Assembly (NCBI GenBank): GCA_030636065.1
Contig: DAOVXR010000087.1
Span: forward strand, 1-7,110
Direction of reading: 5' to 3'
DNA length: 7,110 nucleotides
Source: Sedimentisphaerales bacterium
GTDB lineage: Bacteria > Planctomycetota > Phycisphaerae > Sedimentisphaerales > SM23-30
The translations under genes were made by a program, and so were the position numbers. The notes beneath the pieces are model-generated. The model worked only from the letters and a program-made list of their open reading frames with translations. It made no database searches and had not been told where the DNA came from. The first letter of the stretch is position 1. The number at the start of each line of letters is the position of its first letter. Positions 1 through 5,586 of this stretch are shown in pieces.

Positions 1-43
1 CATTTCGGGCTTTTCTTCTTAGAAAAGTGGAAGAGTGAGAGGG

Positions 44-68
44 TTTGGCTTCCTGCCAGGTTTTTTTT
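44..68 (+). terminator. Possible intrinsic terminator of a gene upstream of the window
   Basis: A TTTGGC arm (44-49) can pair with GCCAGG (55-60) across a 5-nt loop; four pairs are Watson-Crick and two are G-U. Eight T residues follow at once (61-68). This is the hairpin-plus-U-tract layout of a rho-independent terminator reading rightward, though the stem is short. A second perfect 7-bp hairpin, CTTTTCT/AGAAAAG, lies just upstream at 10-27. Both would sit at the 3' end of a gene outside the window, so the assignment is tentative. Confidence 0.35.
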
Positions 69-94
69 GTATGGAGTGTATGCGCTCACATTTT

Positions 95-101
95 AAGGAG
101 G
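95..101 (+). promoter_or_regulatory. Shine-Dalgarno site that fixes the start of the beta-helix gene
   Basis: AAGGAGG lies 6 nt before an ATG at 108 and is a near-perfect Shine-Dalgarno sequence. It decides between the far-upstream in-frame ATG at 45, which has no such site and would put 21 atypical residues before the signal peptide, and the tandem ATGs at 108 and 111. It is the strongest ribosome site in the window. Confidence 0.85.
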
Positions 102-107
102 ACGGAA

Positions 108-1301
108 ATGATGCGAAAAGCTACTTTGATGTTGGTGGTGGTTATTTTCTTAGTCAAAACTCAACCAGCAATTTGTGGTATTTTAACCGTAGGCCTCGGT
201 GGAGGTTATAATTATCCAAATATACAGGATGCTGTTAATGCTACTGGTAGTGGTGATACCGTGCTTGTCTATCCCGGGACATATCAAGGGTCAAAAAACC
301 GTGATATAGATTTTAAAGGGAAGGCTATTACTGTTTGCTCCTCTGGCGGACCGGCATCGACGATAATAGATTGTCAAGGTGCTGGAAGAGGATTTTATTT
401 CCACACGGGTGAAAACAGAAGCTCTCTCCTGGAGGGATTTACCATAAAAAATGGTTATGTAGATAATGCGCATGGAGGAGGAATCTATTGTTCAGAAGCC
501 AGCCCAACTATATCCAATTGCATACTTAGCAACAATACCGCTCATCGATCTATTGTAGGTCAGATGGCATTTGGTGGGGGCATGTATTGTCTCGGTGAAG
601 CAAGTAAACCTTTGGTAAAAGATTGCGTCTTCACTGGAAATAATGGGGCTTGGGGTGGAGGCTTTTGCAGTACTATGTATAGTCAGCCGGAGATCGCCAA
701 TTGCGTGTTTAACGAAAACTCCAGTGCAAGCTTGGGCGGAGCAATATTTAACATTGGATATAGTGATTTGACATTAAAAAACTGCATAATAAGTCGCAAT
801 AATGCCAATAGAGCTGGTGGGATTTGGAATCACACCAGTTCGTTAAAAATGATAAATTGTACACTTAGCGAGAATAACGGTACCTACTTCGGCGGTGGGT
901 TATATAATGAAGGAGCCTCTGCAATAGTTACAAATTGTATCCTATGGCAAAATACTTCCCAAAGTGGTGACGAGATATATACGGAAAACGCTTCTTTGCT
1001 TGTTCAATATAGTAATGTAAAAGGTGGATGGGCTGGTTTAGGCAATATTGACGCTAACCCCCTTTTTGAAGGTACCGATGATTACCGGTTGCTTTCGAAT
1101 TCACCCTGTATCGATGCGGGGATTGATGCGGGAATCTATACGGATATTTTGGGCAACATGAGACCGTACGATTTTCCGGGAGTTGACAACAATGGTTCTT
1201 TGCCTGAGTTTGATATGGGGGCCTATGAAATTCCTGAACCCACCACATTTTTGCTTCTTGGCCTTGGTAGTCTGGTTTTGCGAAGAAGACGCAGAGCGTA
1301 A
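108..1301 (+). CDS. Secreted right-handed beta-helix protein with choice-of-anchor-Q-like region and PEP-CTERM sorting tail
   Basis: This 397-residue protein is probably exported and held at the cell surface. Residues 1-24 form a signal peptide: MMRK, a hydrophobic run, then AICG. Residues 36-60 carry the YPNIQDAV...GDTVLVYPGTY opening typical of pectin-lyase-like beta-helices. Residues about 105-300 hold repeated turns of the form P-x-I-x-N-C-x-(I/F/L)-x-x-N-N followed by GG(G/A)(I/M/L), as expected for parallel beta-helix coils. Residues 318-374 (NPLF, YRLL, SPCIDAG, GNMRP, FDMGAYE) match the region named choice-of-anchor Q. The tail is Pro-Glu-Pro at 376-378, a short hydrophobic stretch rich in Leu and Gly, then five Arg and Ala: a textbook PEP-CTERM signal, cut by an exosortase in known systems. 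No catalytic site is evident, so it may be structural or adhesive rather than an enzyme. The gene looks more A/T-rich than the rfb genes. It is monocistronic here and converges on the FkbM gene. Confidence 0.9.
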   Translation: MMRKATLMLVVVIFLVKTQPAICGILTVGLGGGYNYPNIQDAVNATGSGDTVLVYPGTYQGSKNRDIDFKGKAITVCSSGGPASTIIDCQGAGRGFYFHTGENRSSLLEGFTIKNGYVDNAHGGGIYCSEASPTISNCILSNNTAHRSIVGQMAFGGGMYCLGEASKPLVKDCVFTGNNGAWGGGFCSTMYSQPEIANCVFNENSSASLGGAIFNIGYSDLTLKNCIISRNNANRAGGIWNHTSSLKMINCTLSENNGTYFGGGLYNEGASAIVTNCILWQNTSQSGDEIYTENASLLVQYSNVKGGWAGLGNIDANPLFEGTDDYRLLSNSPCIDAGIDAGIYTDILGNMRPYDFPGVDNNGSLPEFDMGAYEIPEPTTFLLLGLGSLVLRRRRRA

Positions 1302-1381
1302 TTCGGTTACATTATTTTATTGTATTCCTCACAAGAATCCCGGGGAATTAGTGTCCGGTAATTTTTCAAAATCCTCATAAA

Positions 1382-2218
1382 TTATTTCCTTGTCGGTTTG
1401 AACAATACATCTCTGTACAGCGTCTGGATTTTTTCCAGTTTGATTCGATGCCGACCGCAAATACAAAACGGTTCATAGCCGAGGTCTTTCATCATATTTC
1501 CAAAATCGTCTAAGCTGCTATTTACCAGGTTGAACGCATGGGGCGAGACTTCACAGATTATCATCGGCAGGTTATCCCTGTTTGCCTGTAAGTATTCTAA
1601 AGCGCCACTCAGAATAGGCAACTCATAACCCTGCGTATCGATTTTTATCATCGAAATATTGGTGATTGCCTTTTGCTGTAAATAATCGTCTAACTTGAGG
1701 ACATCGACAGTTACAGTATCTTCCTGTTGGTCATCGGGGAAATAGCCCTTCACAATAGAGCTTCCACCGATACAGCCTTTTTGCGTATAGATCGTGGTCT
1801 TACCGGATTTATCGCCGAGTGCGCAGTTGTTCGCGGTGATACTATATGAAGGATTCAGCTTGGCGGTTTCACTTATATAGACGCAATATTGCGGCATCGG
1901 CTCGAAACTGTGTACCTGCCCACTCGTGCCGACCAGTCCCGCGGCGACAGCGGACAGATAGCCGACATTAGCGCCGGCATCGATAAAAACACCGCCCGGC
2001 TTAAGATGCTTTTTCATAATGTCTATAACTTCGATTTCGTAGGCATTGTAATACATCCTTTTTATCACTTTGCCGAGATCAAAATCGAAAACTGTTTTGA
2101 TGCCGTTAATTTCCTTTACCACCCGTCCCTGGAGCGACTCGCCATACTTACACCGGTGATAGCCCCATTTTTTCCTATAATATAATATGGGATGTCTTGC
2201 TAACGATATTTGCGACAT
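1382..2218 (-). CDS. FkbM-family SAM-dependent methyltransferase
   Basis: This 278-residue protein is a likely cytoplasmic methyltransferase. The FkbM family methylates oxygen (hydroxyl or carboxyl) groups on polyketides, sugars and glycans. The SAM-binding loop is VFIDAGANVGY (residues 77-87), followed by the acidic strand end VHSFEP (102-107). The family hallmark IKIDTQGYE is at 191-199 and a strand MIICEVSP at 219-226. About 70 residues precede motif I, and the length is usual for the family. The start has an AGGAG site (complement of 2225-2229) six bases upstream. It diverges from the zinc-ribbon methyltransferase at 2429, and the two putative promoters overlap. It converges with the beta-helix gene across 80 nt with no clear terminator. 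The substrate cannot be read from the sequence. Context suggests a surface glycan, which is inference. Confidence 0.9.
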   Translation of the reverse strand: MSQISLARHPILYYRKKWGYHRCKYGESLQGRVVKEINGIKTVFDFDLGKVIKRMYYNAYEIEVIDIMKKHLKPGGVFIDAGANVGYLSAVAAGLVGTSGQVHSFEPMPQYCVYISETAKLNPSYSITANNCALGDKSGKTTIYTQKGCIGGSSIVKGYFPDDQQEDTVTVDVLKLDDYLQQKAITNISMIKIDTQGYELPILSGALEYLQANRDNLPMIICEVSPHAFNLVNSSLDDFGNMMKDLGYEPFCICGRHRIKLEKIQTLYRDVLFKPTRK

Positions 2219-2224
2219 AAAAGA

Positions 2225-2229
2225 CTCCT
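2225..2229 (-). promoter_or_regulatory. Shine-Dalgarno site of the FkbM gene
   Basis: On the minus strand AGGAG lies six bases before the ATG at 2218. The spacing is good and it supports this start over later in-frame methionines. Confidence 0.75.
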
Positions 2230-2264
2230 ATGTTAAAATTTGTCCCAGCCCTACAATTTTCTCA

Positions 2265-2293
2265 TTAACACCGAATATATATTATTGTATAAT
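2265..2293 (+). promoter_or_regulatory. Sigma70-like promoter for the zinc-ribbon methyltransferase
   Basis: TTAACA (2265-2270, one mismatch to TTGACA) and a perfect TATAAT (2288-2293) are separated by exactly 17 nt. Transcription would start near 2300, giving a leader of about 130 nt before the ATG at 2429. That leader contains three successive hairpins. The promoter shares its DNA with a leftward promoter at 2281-2310. Confidence 0.6.
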
Positions 2294-2310
2294 CATAACA
2301 GATGTGTCAA
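2281..2310 (-). promoter_or_regulatory. Sigma70-like promoter for the FkbM gene
   Basis: On the minus strand a perfect TTGACA (complement of 2305-2310) is followed after 18 nt by AATAAT (complement of 2281-2286), five of six matches to TATAAT. Transcription would start near 2274, leaving a leader of about 55 nt. The -10 box sits one base from the -10 box of the rightward promoter, so the two probably cannot be occupied at once. Confidence 0.45.
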
Positions 2311-2339
2311 AAGAAAAAACACAGGTTTTTCTATTTGAC
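2306..2339. repeat. Inverted repeat at the start of the rightward leader
   Basis: Outer arms GTCAAA/TTTGAC (2306-2311 and 2334-2339) and inner arms GAAAAA/TTTTTC (2313-2318 and 2326-2331) form a 12-bp stem with a 1x2 internal loop and a 7-nt apex. It lies just after the predicted rightward start site. It also carries most of the -35 box of the leftward promoter, so it could be an operator or an mRNA leader structure. No U-tract follows, so a simple terminator is unlikely. Confidence 0.55.
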
Positions 2340-2351
2340 TCTTGTCGTCTT

Positions 2352-2375
2352 GTAGGGTGGGGTCTTATCCCACGC
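2352..2375 (+). repeat. GTAG-headed palindromic unit (family 1, diverged copy)
   Basis: The unit begins with GTAGG. Arms GTGGGG (2357-2362) and TCCCAC (2368-2373) then pair as six base pairs, one of them G-U, around a 5-nt loop. It resembles the minus-strand units at 3464-3490, 3513-3540 and 6815-6842, which also start GTAGG and contain a G-rich/C-rich hairpin. It lies inside the predicted leader of the gene at 2429. Confidence 0.55.
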
Positions 2376-2385
2376 AATAGTCATG

Positions 2386-2409
2386 CAGGATAGGCTCCAG
2401 CCCATGCTG
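2386..2409. repeat. Imperfect palindrome upstream of the zinc-ribbon methyltransferase
   Basis: CAG...AT...GGC (2386-2395) pairs with GCC...AT...CTG (2400-2409) around a 4-nt loop, with single mismatches between the blocks. It is the third hairpin in a row in the leader and ends 19 nt before the start codon. I do not see a second copy in this window. Confidence 0.4.
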
Positions 2410-2428
2410 TCTAACTCAACGGATATAT

Positions 2429-3442
2429 ATGAAATCGAAAGATGAAGCAATAGACACAAAAGTCAAAACAGAGCGCGTACCCTGCGATTTGTGCGGCAGC
2501 GACAGCAGTGAGGAGATTCTACTGGGTCGAGATATGCTGCACGGCCTTGCTGGTGAATGGTCGGTGGTTCGCTGTCGGGAGTGTGGGCTGGTTTATACCA
2601 ATCCCAGGCCGACTCCGGAGGCACTCGCATCAGTTTACCCGTCGGACTATGGCCCCTATCAAGCCCAAAAACATAAAAGGCATAGGCTCAGACGGCAATT
2701 GCAACAATGGGCAATGCGTCAGCACTGGAACTATCCACCTCATGATAAAAGCGGCGGACTGAGCAGGTTATTGAGTTGGCCGATTTTGATTCTGACCAAA
2801 GGCCAAAGACGCAATTTTGACCTGTTTCCCTGGCAGGGGCAGGGCAAACTGCTGGATTACGGCTGCGGGGCCGGGAGTTACCTAAGCCGGATGAAACAAT
2901 GGGGCTGGAAGGTTGTCGGGATGGACATGTCCGATCAGGCGGTGGCGGCTTGTAGAGAACAGGGCTTTGATGTCTGTAGGGGAATCGCTCCCGATCAGGA
3001 GTTCGAGCCTGAGAGCTTTGATGTTGTTACCTTGTGGCATGTGTTGGAACATGTGCCCAGCCCTACCCGAACTCTCTGCGAGGTTAATACCGTCTTAAAG
3101 CCTCACGGCAAACTCGTGGTGGCTCTGCCGAATATAGATTCTTTTTTGGCCAAGTGGATGGGAATATACTGGTACCCATTGGAATTACCGCGTCATCTGA
3201 CCCATTTCAGTAAAACCACGATAATGAAAATGATGGAAAAAGCCGGGTTCAAAGTCGAAAAAATTTGTGCTCAGCGATACGGCCAGGTTACGCAAAAAAG
3301 TTTCAGATATCTAACCAGACAAAAGAAAAAAGGCATTATTGCTGTTTTGTCCAGACGACGAGGGCTTTGTTCGGTCATAGAAAGAGTTTTATCGCTTAAC
3401 GGCGAGCCGCCCCGAATGGTGGTTCATGCCAAAAAAATTTGA
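2429..3442 (+). CDS. Class I SAM-dependent methyltransferase with N-terminal zinc ribbon
   Basis: This 337-residue protein is predicted to be cytoplasmic. Two cysteine pairs near the N terminus (C19-x-x-C22 and C49-x-x-C52) form a likely zinc ribbon, followed by GLVYTNPRP. A basic linker (about 81-130) leads to the Rossmann methyltransferase core: LLDYGCGAGSYL (141-152) is SAM motif I, VVGMDMS (162-168) is the acidic motif II, and FDVVTLWHVLEHV (197-209) and LKPHGKLVVALPN (223-235) are the post-I motifs. RHLTHFS (255-261) is common in this branch, whose members often modify sugars or lipids in glycan clusters. The C-terminal 60 residues are very basic. The ATG at 2429 has only a weak upstream GGA, but it places the ribbon at the usual distance. 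The acceptor cannot be deduced; a nucleotide-sugar or glycan is inferred from context. Confidence 0.88.
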   Translation: MKSKDEAIDTKVKTERVPCDLCGSDSSEEILLGRDMLHGLAGEWSVVRCRECGLVYTNPRPTPEALASVYPSDYGPYQAQKHKRHRLRRQLQQWAMRQHWNYPPHDKSGGLSRLLSWPILILTKGQRRNFDLFPWQGQGKLLDYGCGAGSYLSRMKQWGWKVVGMDMSDQAVAACREQGFDVCRGIAPDQEFEPESFDVVTLWHVLEHVPSPTRTLCEVNTVLKPHGKLVVALPNIDSFLAKWMGIYWYPLELPRHLTHFSKTTIMKMMEKAGFKVEKICAQRYGQVTQKSFRYLTRQKKKGIIAVLSRRRGLCSVIERVLSLNGEPPRMVVHAKKI

Positions 3443-3463
3443 TCTACGACGGACTATTTAGAC

Positions 3464-3490
3464 AGCGTGGGCTAAATCTCATCCTACGCT
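3464..3490 (-). repeat. GTAG-containing palindromic unit after the methyltransferase (family 1, diverged copy)
   Basis: AGCGTGGG (3464-3471) pairs with CCTACGCT (3483-3490) as eight base pairs, one of them G-U, around an 11-nt loop. Read on the minus strand it begins GCGTAGG and ends CCCACGCT, like the plus-strand unit at 2352-2375. It lies 21 nt past the stop codon of the gene at 2429 and may protect the mRNA 3' end. There is no T-tract. Confidence 0.5.
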
Positions 3491-3512
3491 AATTGACACC
3501 GCACAAAACCCC

Positions 3513-3540
3513 AAATGGCGGGCACGGCCCGCCCTACTAA
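3513..3540 (-). repeat. GTAG-headed palindromic repeat (family 1, copy matching 6815-6842)
   Basis: Read on the minus strand this is a GTAG head directly followed by a GGCGGG/CCCGCC stem of six G-C-rich pairs with a 5-nt loop, then CATTT. It matches 6815-6842 over 28 positions with one difference (C at 3523, T at 6825), which falls in the loop. A guide tetranucleotide abutting a hairpin is the layout of REP elements. Confidence 0.8.
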
Positions 3541-3586
3541 TAGAACCCGTGAACGGTTACAAAAATTCTTGCTTTAGCCCCGTCTT

Positions 3587-3592
3587 TATAAT
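3587..3592 (+). promoter_or_regulatory. Possible -10 element close to the membrane-protein start
   Basis: A perfect TATAAT lies 11 nt before the ATG at 3604. If used, transcription would start about five bases before the start codon, giving an almost leaderless mRNA, and there is no Shine-Dalgarno site in this stretch. No good -35 hexamer is found at 16-18 nt spacing, so the call is weak. Confidence 0.3.
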
Positions 3593-3603
3593 ATCCTGAC
3601 CGT

Positions 3604-4563
3604 ATGAATACGCCCTTGCTCATTAAAATCCGTGTAGCTGTGGTATTAGTCATTGGCATTGTAATTTTCTCTACCATCGGCTGGTCGTTTGCCCGGCCGT
3701 GGGACCCTGTCGGTGATTTGACGGTACTGTCTCACCATCAACCACTACAAATGGTATCTATGGTATTATTAGTAGCCCTGATCTCGACGGCTGTTGCTGT
3801 CGCTGTTTCCGGCCGTTGGGCCCGCGAAATCGCGCCATTGGCCGTTCCAGCCGGCCTGAGTGCCTTTTCGGTATTGACCAGCGGTATTTTTGCGCTGTTG
3901 TTGAAACACAATCAGTTACCCGGCAGGAGCCGTATGTTTTACCATTTTGCCGGCGAATCTGTTTTCTGGTTTGTTTTGGTTATCGCTGGTTTTATTCTGA
4001 CCTACTTGTCGTTCGCTTTTTTCAGACTCGGCCCGGCAGTCAAAAATTCTCCCGCCCCCCTGCCGGAGGCAAAAACCACCTTTATAAAACGCTTTATTGC
4101 CAATTTCAACTCTCGAGAGATGTGGACTGCGGTTTCGGCTCTTATCGGCACGTGTATAATCGCTGCTATTTTGCTCACCTTGTTGGTCCAGTCTCAATCC
4201 GTTAAAGTAACTCTTCTGGACCAGCGAGTGGTTTTGGCGGCCTGTGTCCCTGACCTCGGCCAAAATATTTTCGCGGTTTTCACAGCCTTTCTGCTGGCAA
4301 CCATGCTTTTTCAACATTTGTTGAACGCGCCTCTATGGCCTTTTATACCGGCTCCGCTGATCGTGGCTGTGTTCGCTTATGCCAGCGCCGCCCACCATGC
4401 TGTTCAGGGACCCCTCGCTCAGGTTGCTCCCACTTTTATTCTTCCCTCCATGCGCATCGCTACTGTTTTACCGGTTCAATATATAGGACTGGGTACCCTC
4501 GCTGTTATAGCGGGTTACTGGTTTAGCATGCGCGCCAGGCGTATCCGGCTTCACACAACTTGA
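3604..4563 (+). CDS. Unrecognised polytopic inner-membrane protein
   Basis: I do not recognise the family of this 319-residue protein. Hydrophobic segments at about 8-28, 50-68, 78-100, 115-140, 174-196, 219-239, 246-264 and 288-307 suggest seven or eight membrane helices. A basic, proline-containing loop at about 141-173 separates two groups of four. The C terminus is short and basic (MRARRIRLHTT). Possibly notable polar residues near membranes are W33-D34-P35 after helix 1, H44-H45, H114 and H264-H265. There is no ATP-binding, glycosyltransferase or flippase signature that I can name. The groups of four could reflect internal duplication. The start is the first ATG and has no Shine-Dalgarno site. 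The gene lies between the methyltransferase (same strand, 161 nt upstream, repeats between) and the convergent rfbD. Its place in a glycan locus suggests, but does not show, an envelope role. Confidence 0.75.
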   Translation: MNTPLLIKIRVAVVLVIGIVIFSTIGWSFARPWDPVGDLTVLSHHQPLQMVSMVLLVALISTAVAVAVSGRWAREIAPLAVPAGLSAFSVLTSGIFALLLKHNQLPGRSRMFYHFAGESVFWFVLVIAGFILTYLSFAFFRLGPAVKNSPAPLPEAKTTFIKRFIANFNSREMWTAVSALIGTCIIAAILLTLLVQSQSVKVTLLDQRVVLAACVPDLGQNIFAVFTAFLLATMLFQHLLNAPLWPFIPAPLIVAVFAYASAAHHAVQGPLAQVAPTFILPSMRIATVLPVQYIGLGTLAVIAGYWFSMRARRIRLHTT

Positions 4564-4640
4564 AGCGACCTATAGAAACAGCAATACTTCAGCCAGCCAT
4601 CGACGGTAATTTATAAAAACGTGTAAAAGTAGAAACCAAC

Positions 4641-4692
4641 CATGCTTAAACTTGCTTATGCTTTGCATAAGCTGCGCGTAAAGCATGCCACC
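4641..4692 (-). repeat. GTGG-headed long hairpin repeat downstream of rfbD (family 2, copy A)
   Basis: Outer arms CATGCTT/AAGCATG (4641-4647 and 4681-4687) and inner arms GCTTATGC/GCATAAGC (4653-4660 and 4664-4671) form a long interrupted hairpin with a TTT apex. On the minus strand a GTGG (complement of 4688-4691) directly precedes it. It matches 6720-6770 with five substitutions and one single-base indel. It begins 6 nt past the rfbD stop codon, so it would be in the 3' end of the rfbD mRNA. A role in ending or stabilising that transcript is plausible. Confidence 0.8.
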
Positions 4693-4698
4693 TATATT

Positions 4699-5586
4699 TT
4701 ATTTTTGCCTGAGATGCTCGGTCAGGGCTTCCTGCCAACTCCGTGCGGTCCAGCCGAGTTTGTCGAATGTGGCGGAACAGTCCATAACCGAATAAGCGGG
4801 CCGAGGGGCGGGACGGGGAAATTCGCTCGTCGGACAAGGGGAAATATCGCAATCAAGATTAGATAGTTCAACCGCCTTTCGGGCAAAATCGAACCAACTA
4901 CAAGCCGGGCCGTTACAAAAATGGTAAATGCCCGTAATGTCGTTTTGGGCCATATCGATCAGGCATCGAGCCAGATCAGGCGTATAGGTCGGACAGCCAA
5001 TCTGATCGTTCACAACTTTCAACGATGGTTTTTGCCGGGCAAGGTTCACAATAGTATCGATGAAATTTTTTCCCGCGGGGCCGAAAAGCCAGGACGTTCG
5101 CACAATAGAAAAAAGGCCTGATTCGCCCAGATAATACTGAATAGCTTTTTCACCGGCTAATTTACTGCGGCCATAAGCTCCCTGAGGGTCGGTGGCGTCG
5201 CCGGGCGTGTATGGCTTTTGGCCGCGGCCGTCAAAGACGTAATCCGTGCTGACGTGTACGAACATTATCCCCCTGTTACGGCATTCCTGAGCCAAATAAC
5301 CCACCCCCCTGCCGTTGACATCAGTGGCTAACTTTTCATTCTCTTCCGCACCGTCCACATCGGTAAAGGCACTACAGTTATAAATCACTTTTGGCTTTGC
5401 CCAGTCGATAGCATGGGCTACCGCTTCGACATCGGTAATGTCAAGGCAGATACGCTGTACATCGTGGTCAGGGGGCCAAACGGTTTCAACGACCTGACGG
5501 CCTTCACTGCGCAGGAGCCTGGCAACTTCAGTACCGAGCATACCGGTGGCACCAACGATTAGAACATTGTCGTTACTATCAGACAT
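4699..5586 (-). CDS. rfbD: dTDP-4-dehydrorhamnose reductase
   Basis: RfbD (RmlD) reduces dTDP-4-dehydro-L-rhamnose with NAD(P)H to dTDP-L-rhamnose, the last step of the pathway, in the cytoplasm. The 295-residue protein has the usual length. It shows the nucleotide-binding GATGMLG (12-18), VSTDYVFDG (112-120), the catalytic YGRSK (Y138, K142), RTSWLFG (163-169), the DQIGCPTY strand (194-201) and RPAYSVMD (262-269), all hallmarks of the family. The start was placed at the ATG at 5586, which overlaps the rfbB stop by one base (TAATG). The frame is open to 5652, but that would add 22 residues with no family resemblance and overlap rfbB by 67 nt. No strong Shine-Dalgarno site is present, so translation is probably coupled to rfbB. 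A hairpin repeat follows the gene. Confidence 0.95.
   Translation of the reverse strand: MSDSNDNVLIVGATGMLGTEVARLLRSEGRQVVETVWPPDHDVQRICLDITDVEAVAHAIDWAKPKVIYNCSAFTDVDGAEENEKLATDVNGRGVGYLAQECRNRGIMFVHVSTDYVFDGRGQKPYTPGDATDPQGAYGRSKLAGEKAIQYYLGESGLFSIVRTSWLFGPAGKNFIDTIVNLARQKPSLKVVNDQIGCPTYTPDLARCLIDMAQNDITGIYHFCNGPACSWFDFARKAVELSNLDCDISPCPTSEFPRPAPRPAYSVMDCSATFDKLGWTARSWQEALTEHLRQK

Noticed and set aside
45..107. In-frame upstream extension of the beta-helix gene starting at the ATG at 45
   Set aside because: It would put 21 residues before a standard signal peptide, overlaps the terminator-like hairpin and T-tract, and lacks a ribosome site, while AAGGAGG sits correctly before 108.
165..180. 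Possible lipoprotein signal at the cysteine of AICG in the beta-helix protein
   Set aside because: The residues before Cys (Q-P-A-I) do not fit a lipobox; an ordinary signal peptidase site plus a PEP-CTERM tail explains the protein.
1110..1140. Short duplication encoding IDAG twice in the beta-helix protein
   Set aside because: It is a 12-nt-scale in-frame repeat in a flexible loop region, within normal variation for this domain.
1302..1381. Bidirectional terminator in the convergent gap between the beta-helix and FkbM genes
   Set aside because: Only a 5-bp ATTCC/GGAAT pairing with a long loop can be drawn, with no adjacent T-tract; too weak to call.
2306..2339. Intrinsic terminator at the A/T-rich hairpin
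   Set aside because: The stem is A/T-rich and no run of T follows on either strand; position at the promoters fits an operator or leader structure better.
4642..4866. Small coding regions over the repeat and the rfbD 3' end, on either strand
   Set aside because: They run through the hairpin repeat and antisense to rfbD, have no ribosome site and encode low-complexity, protein-unlike sequence.
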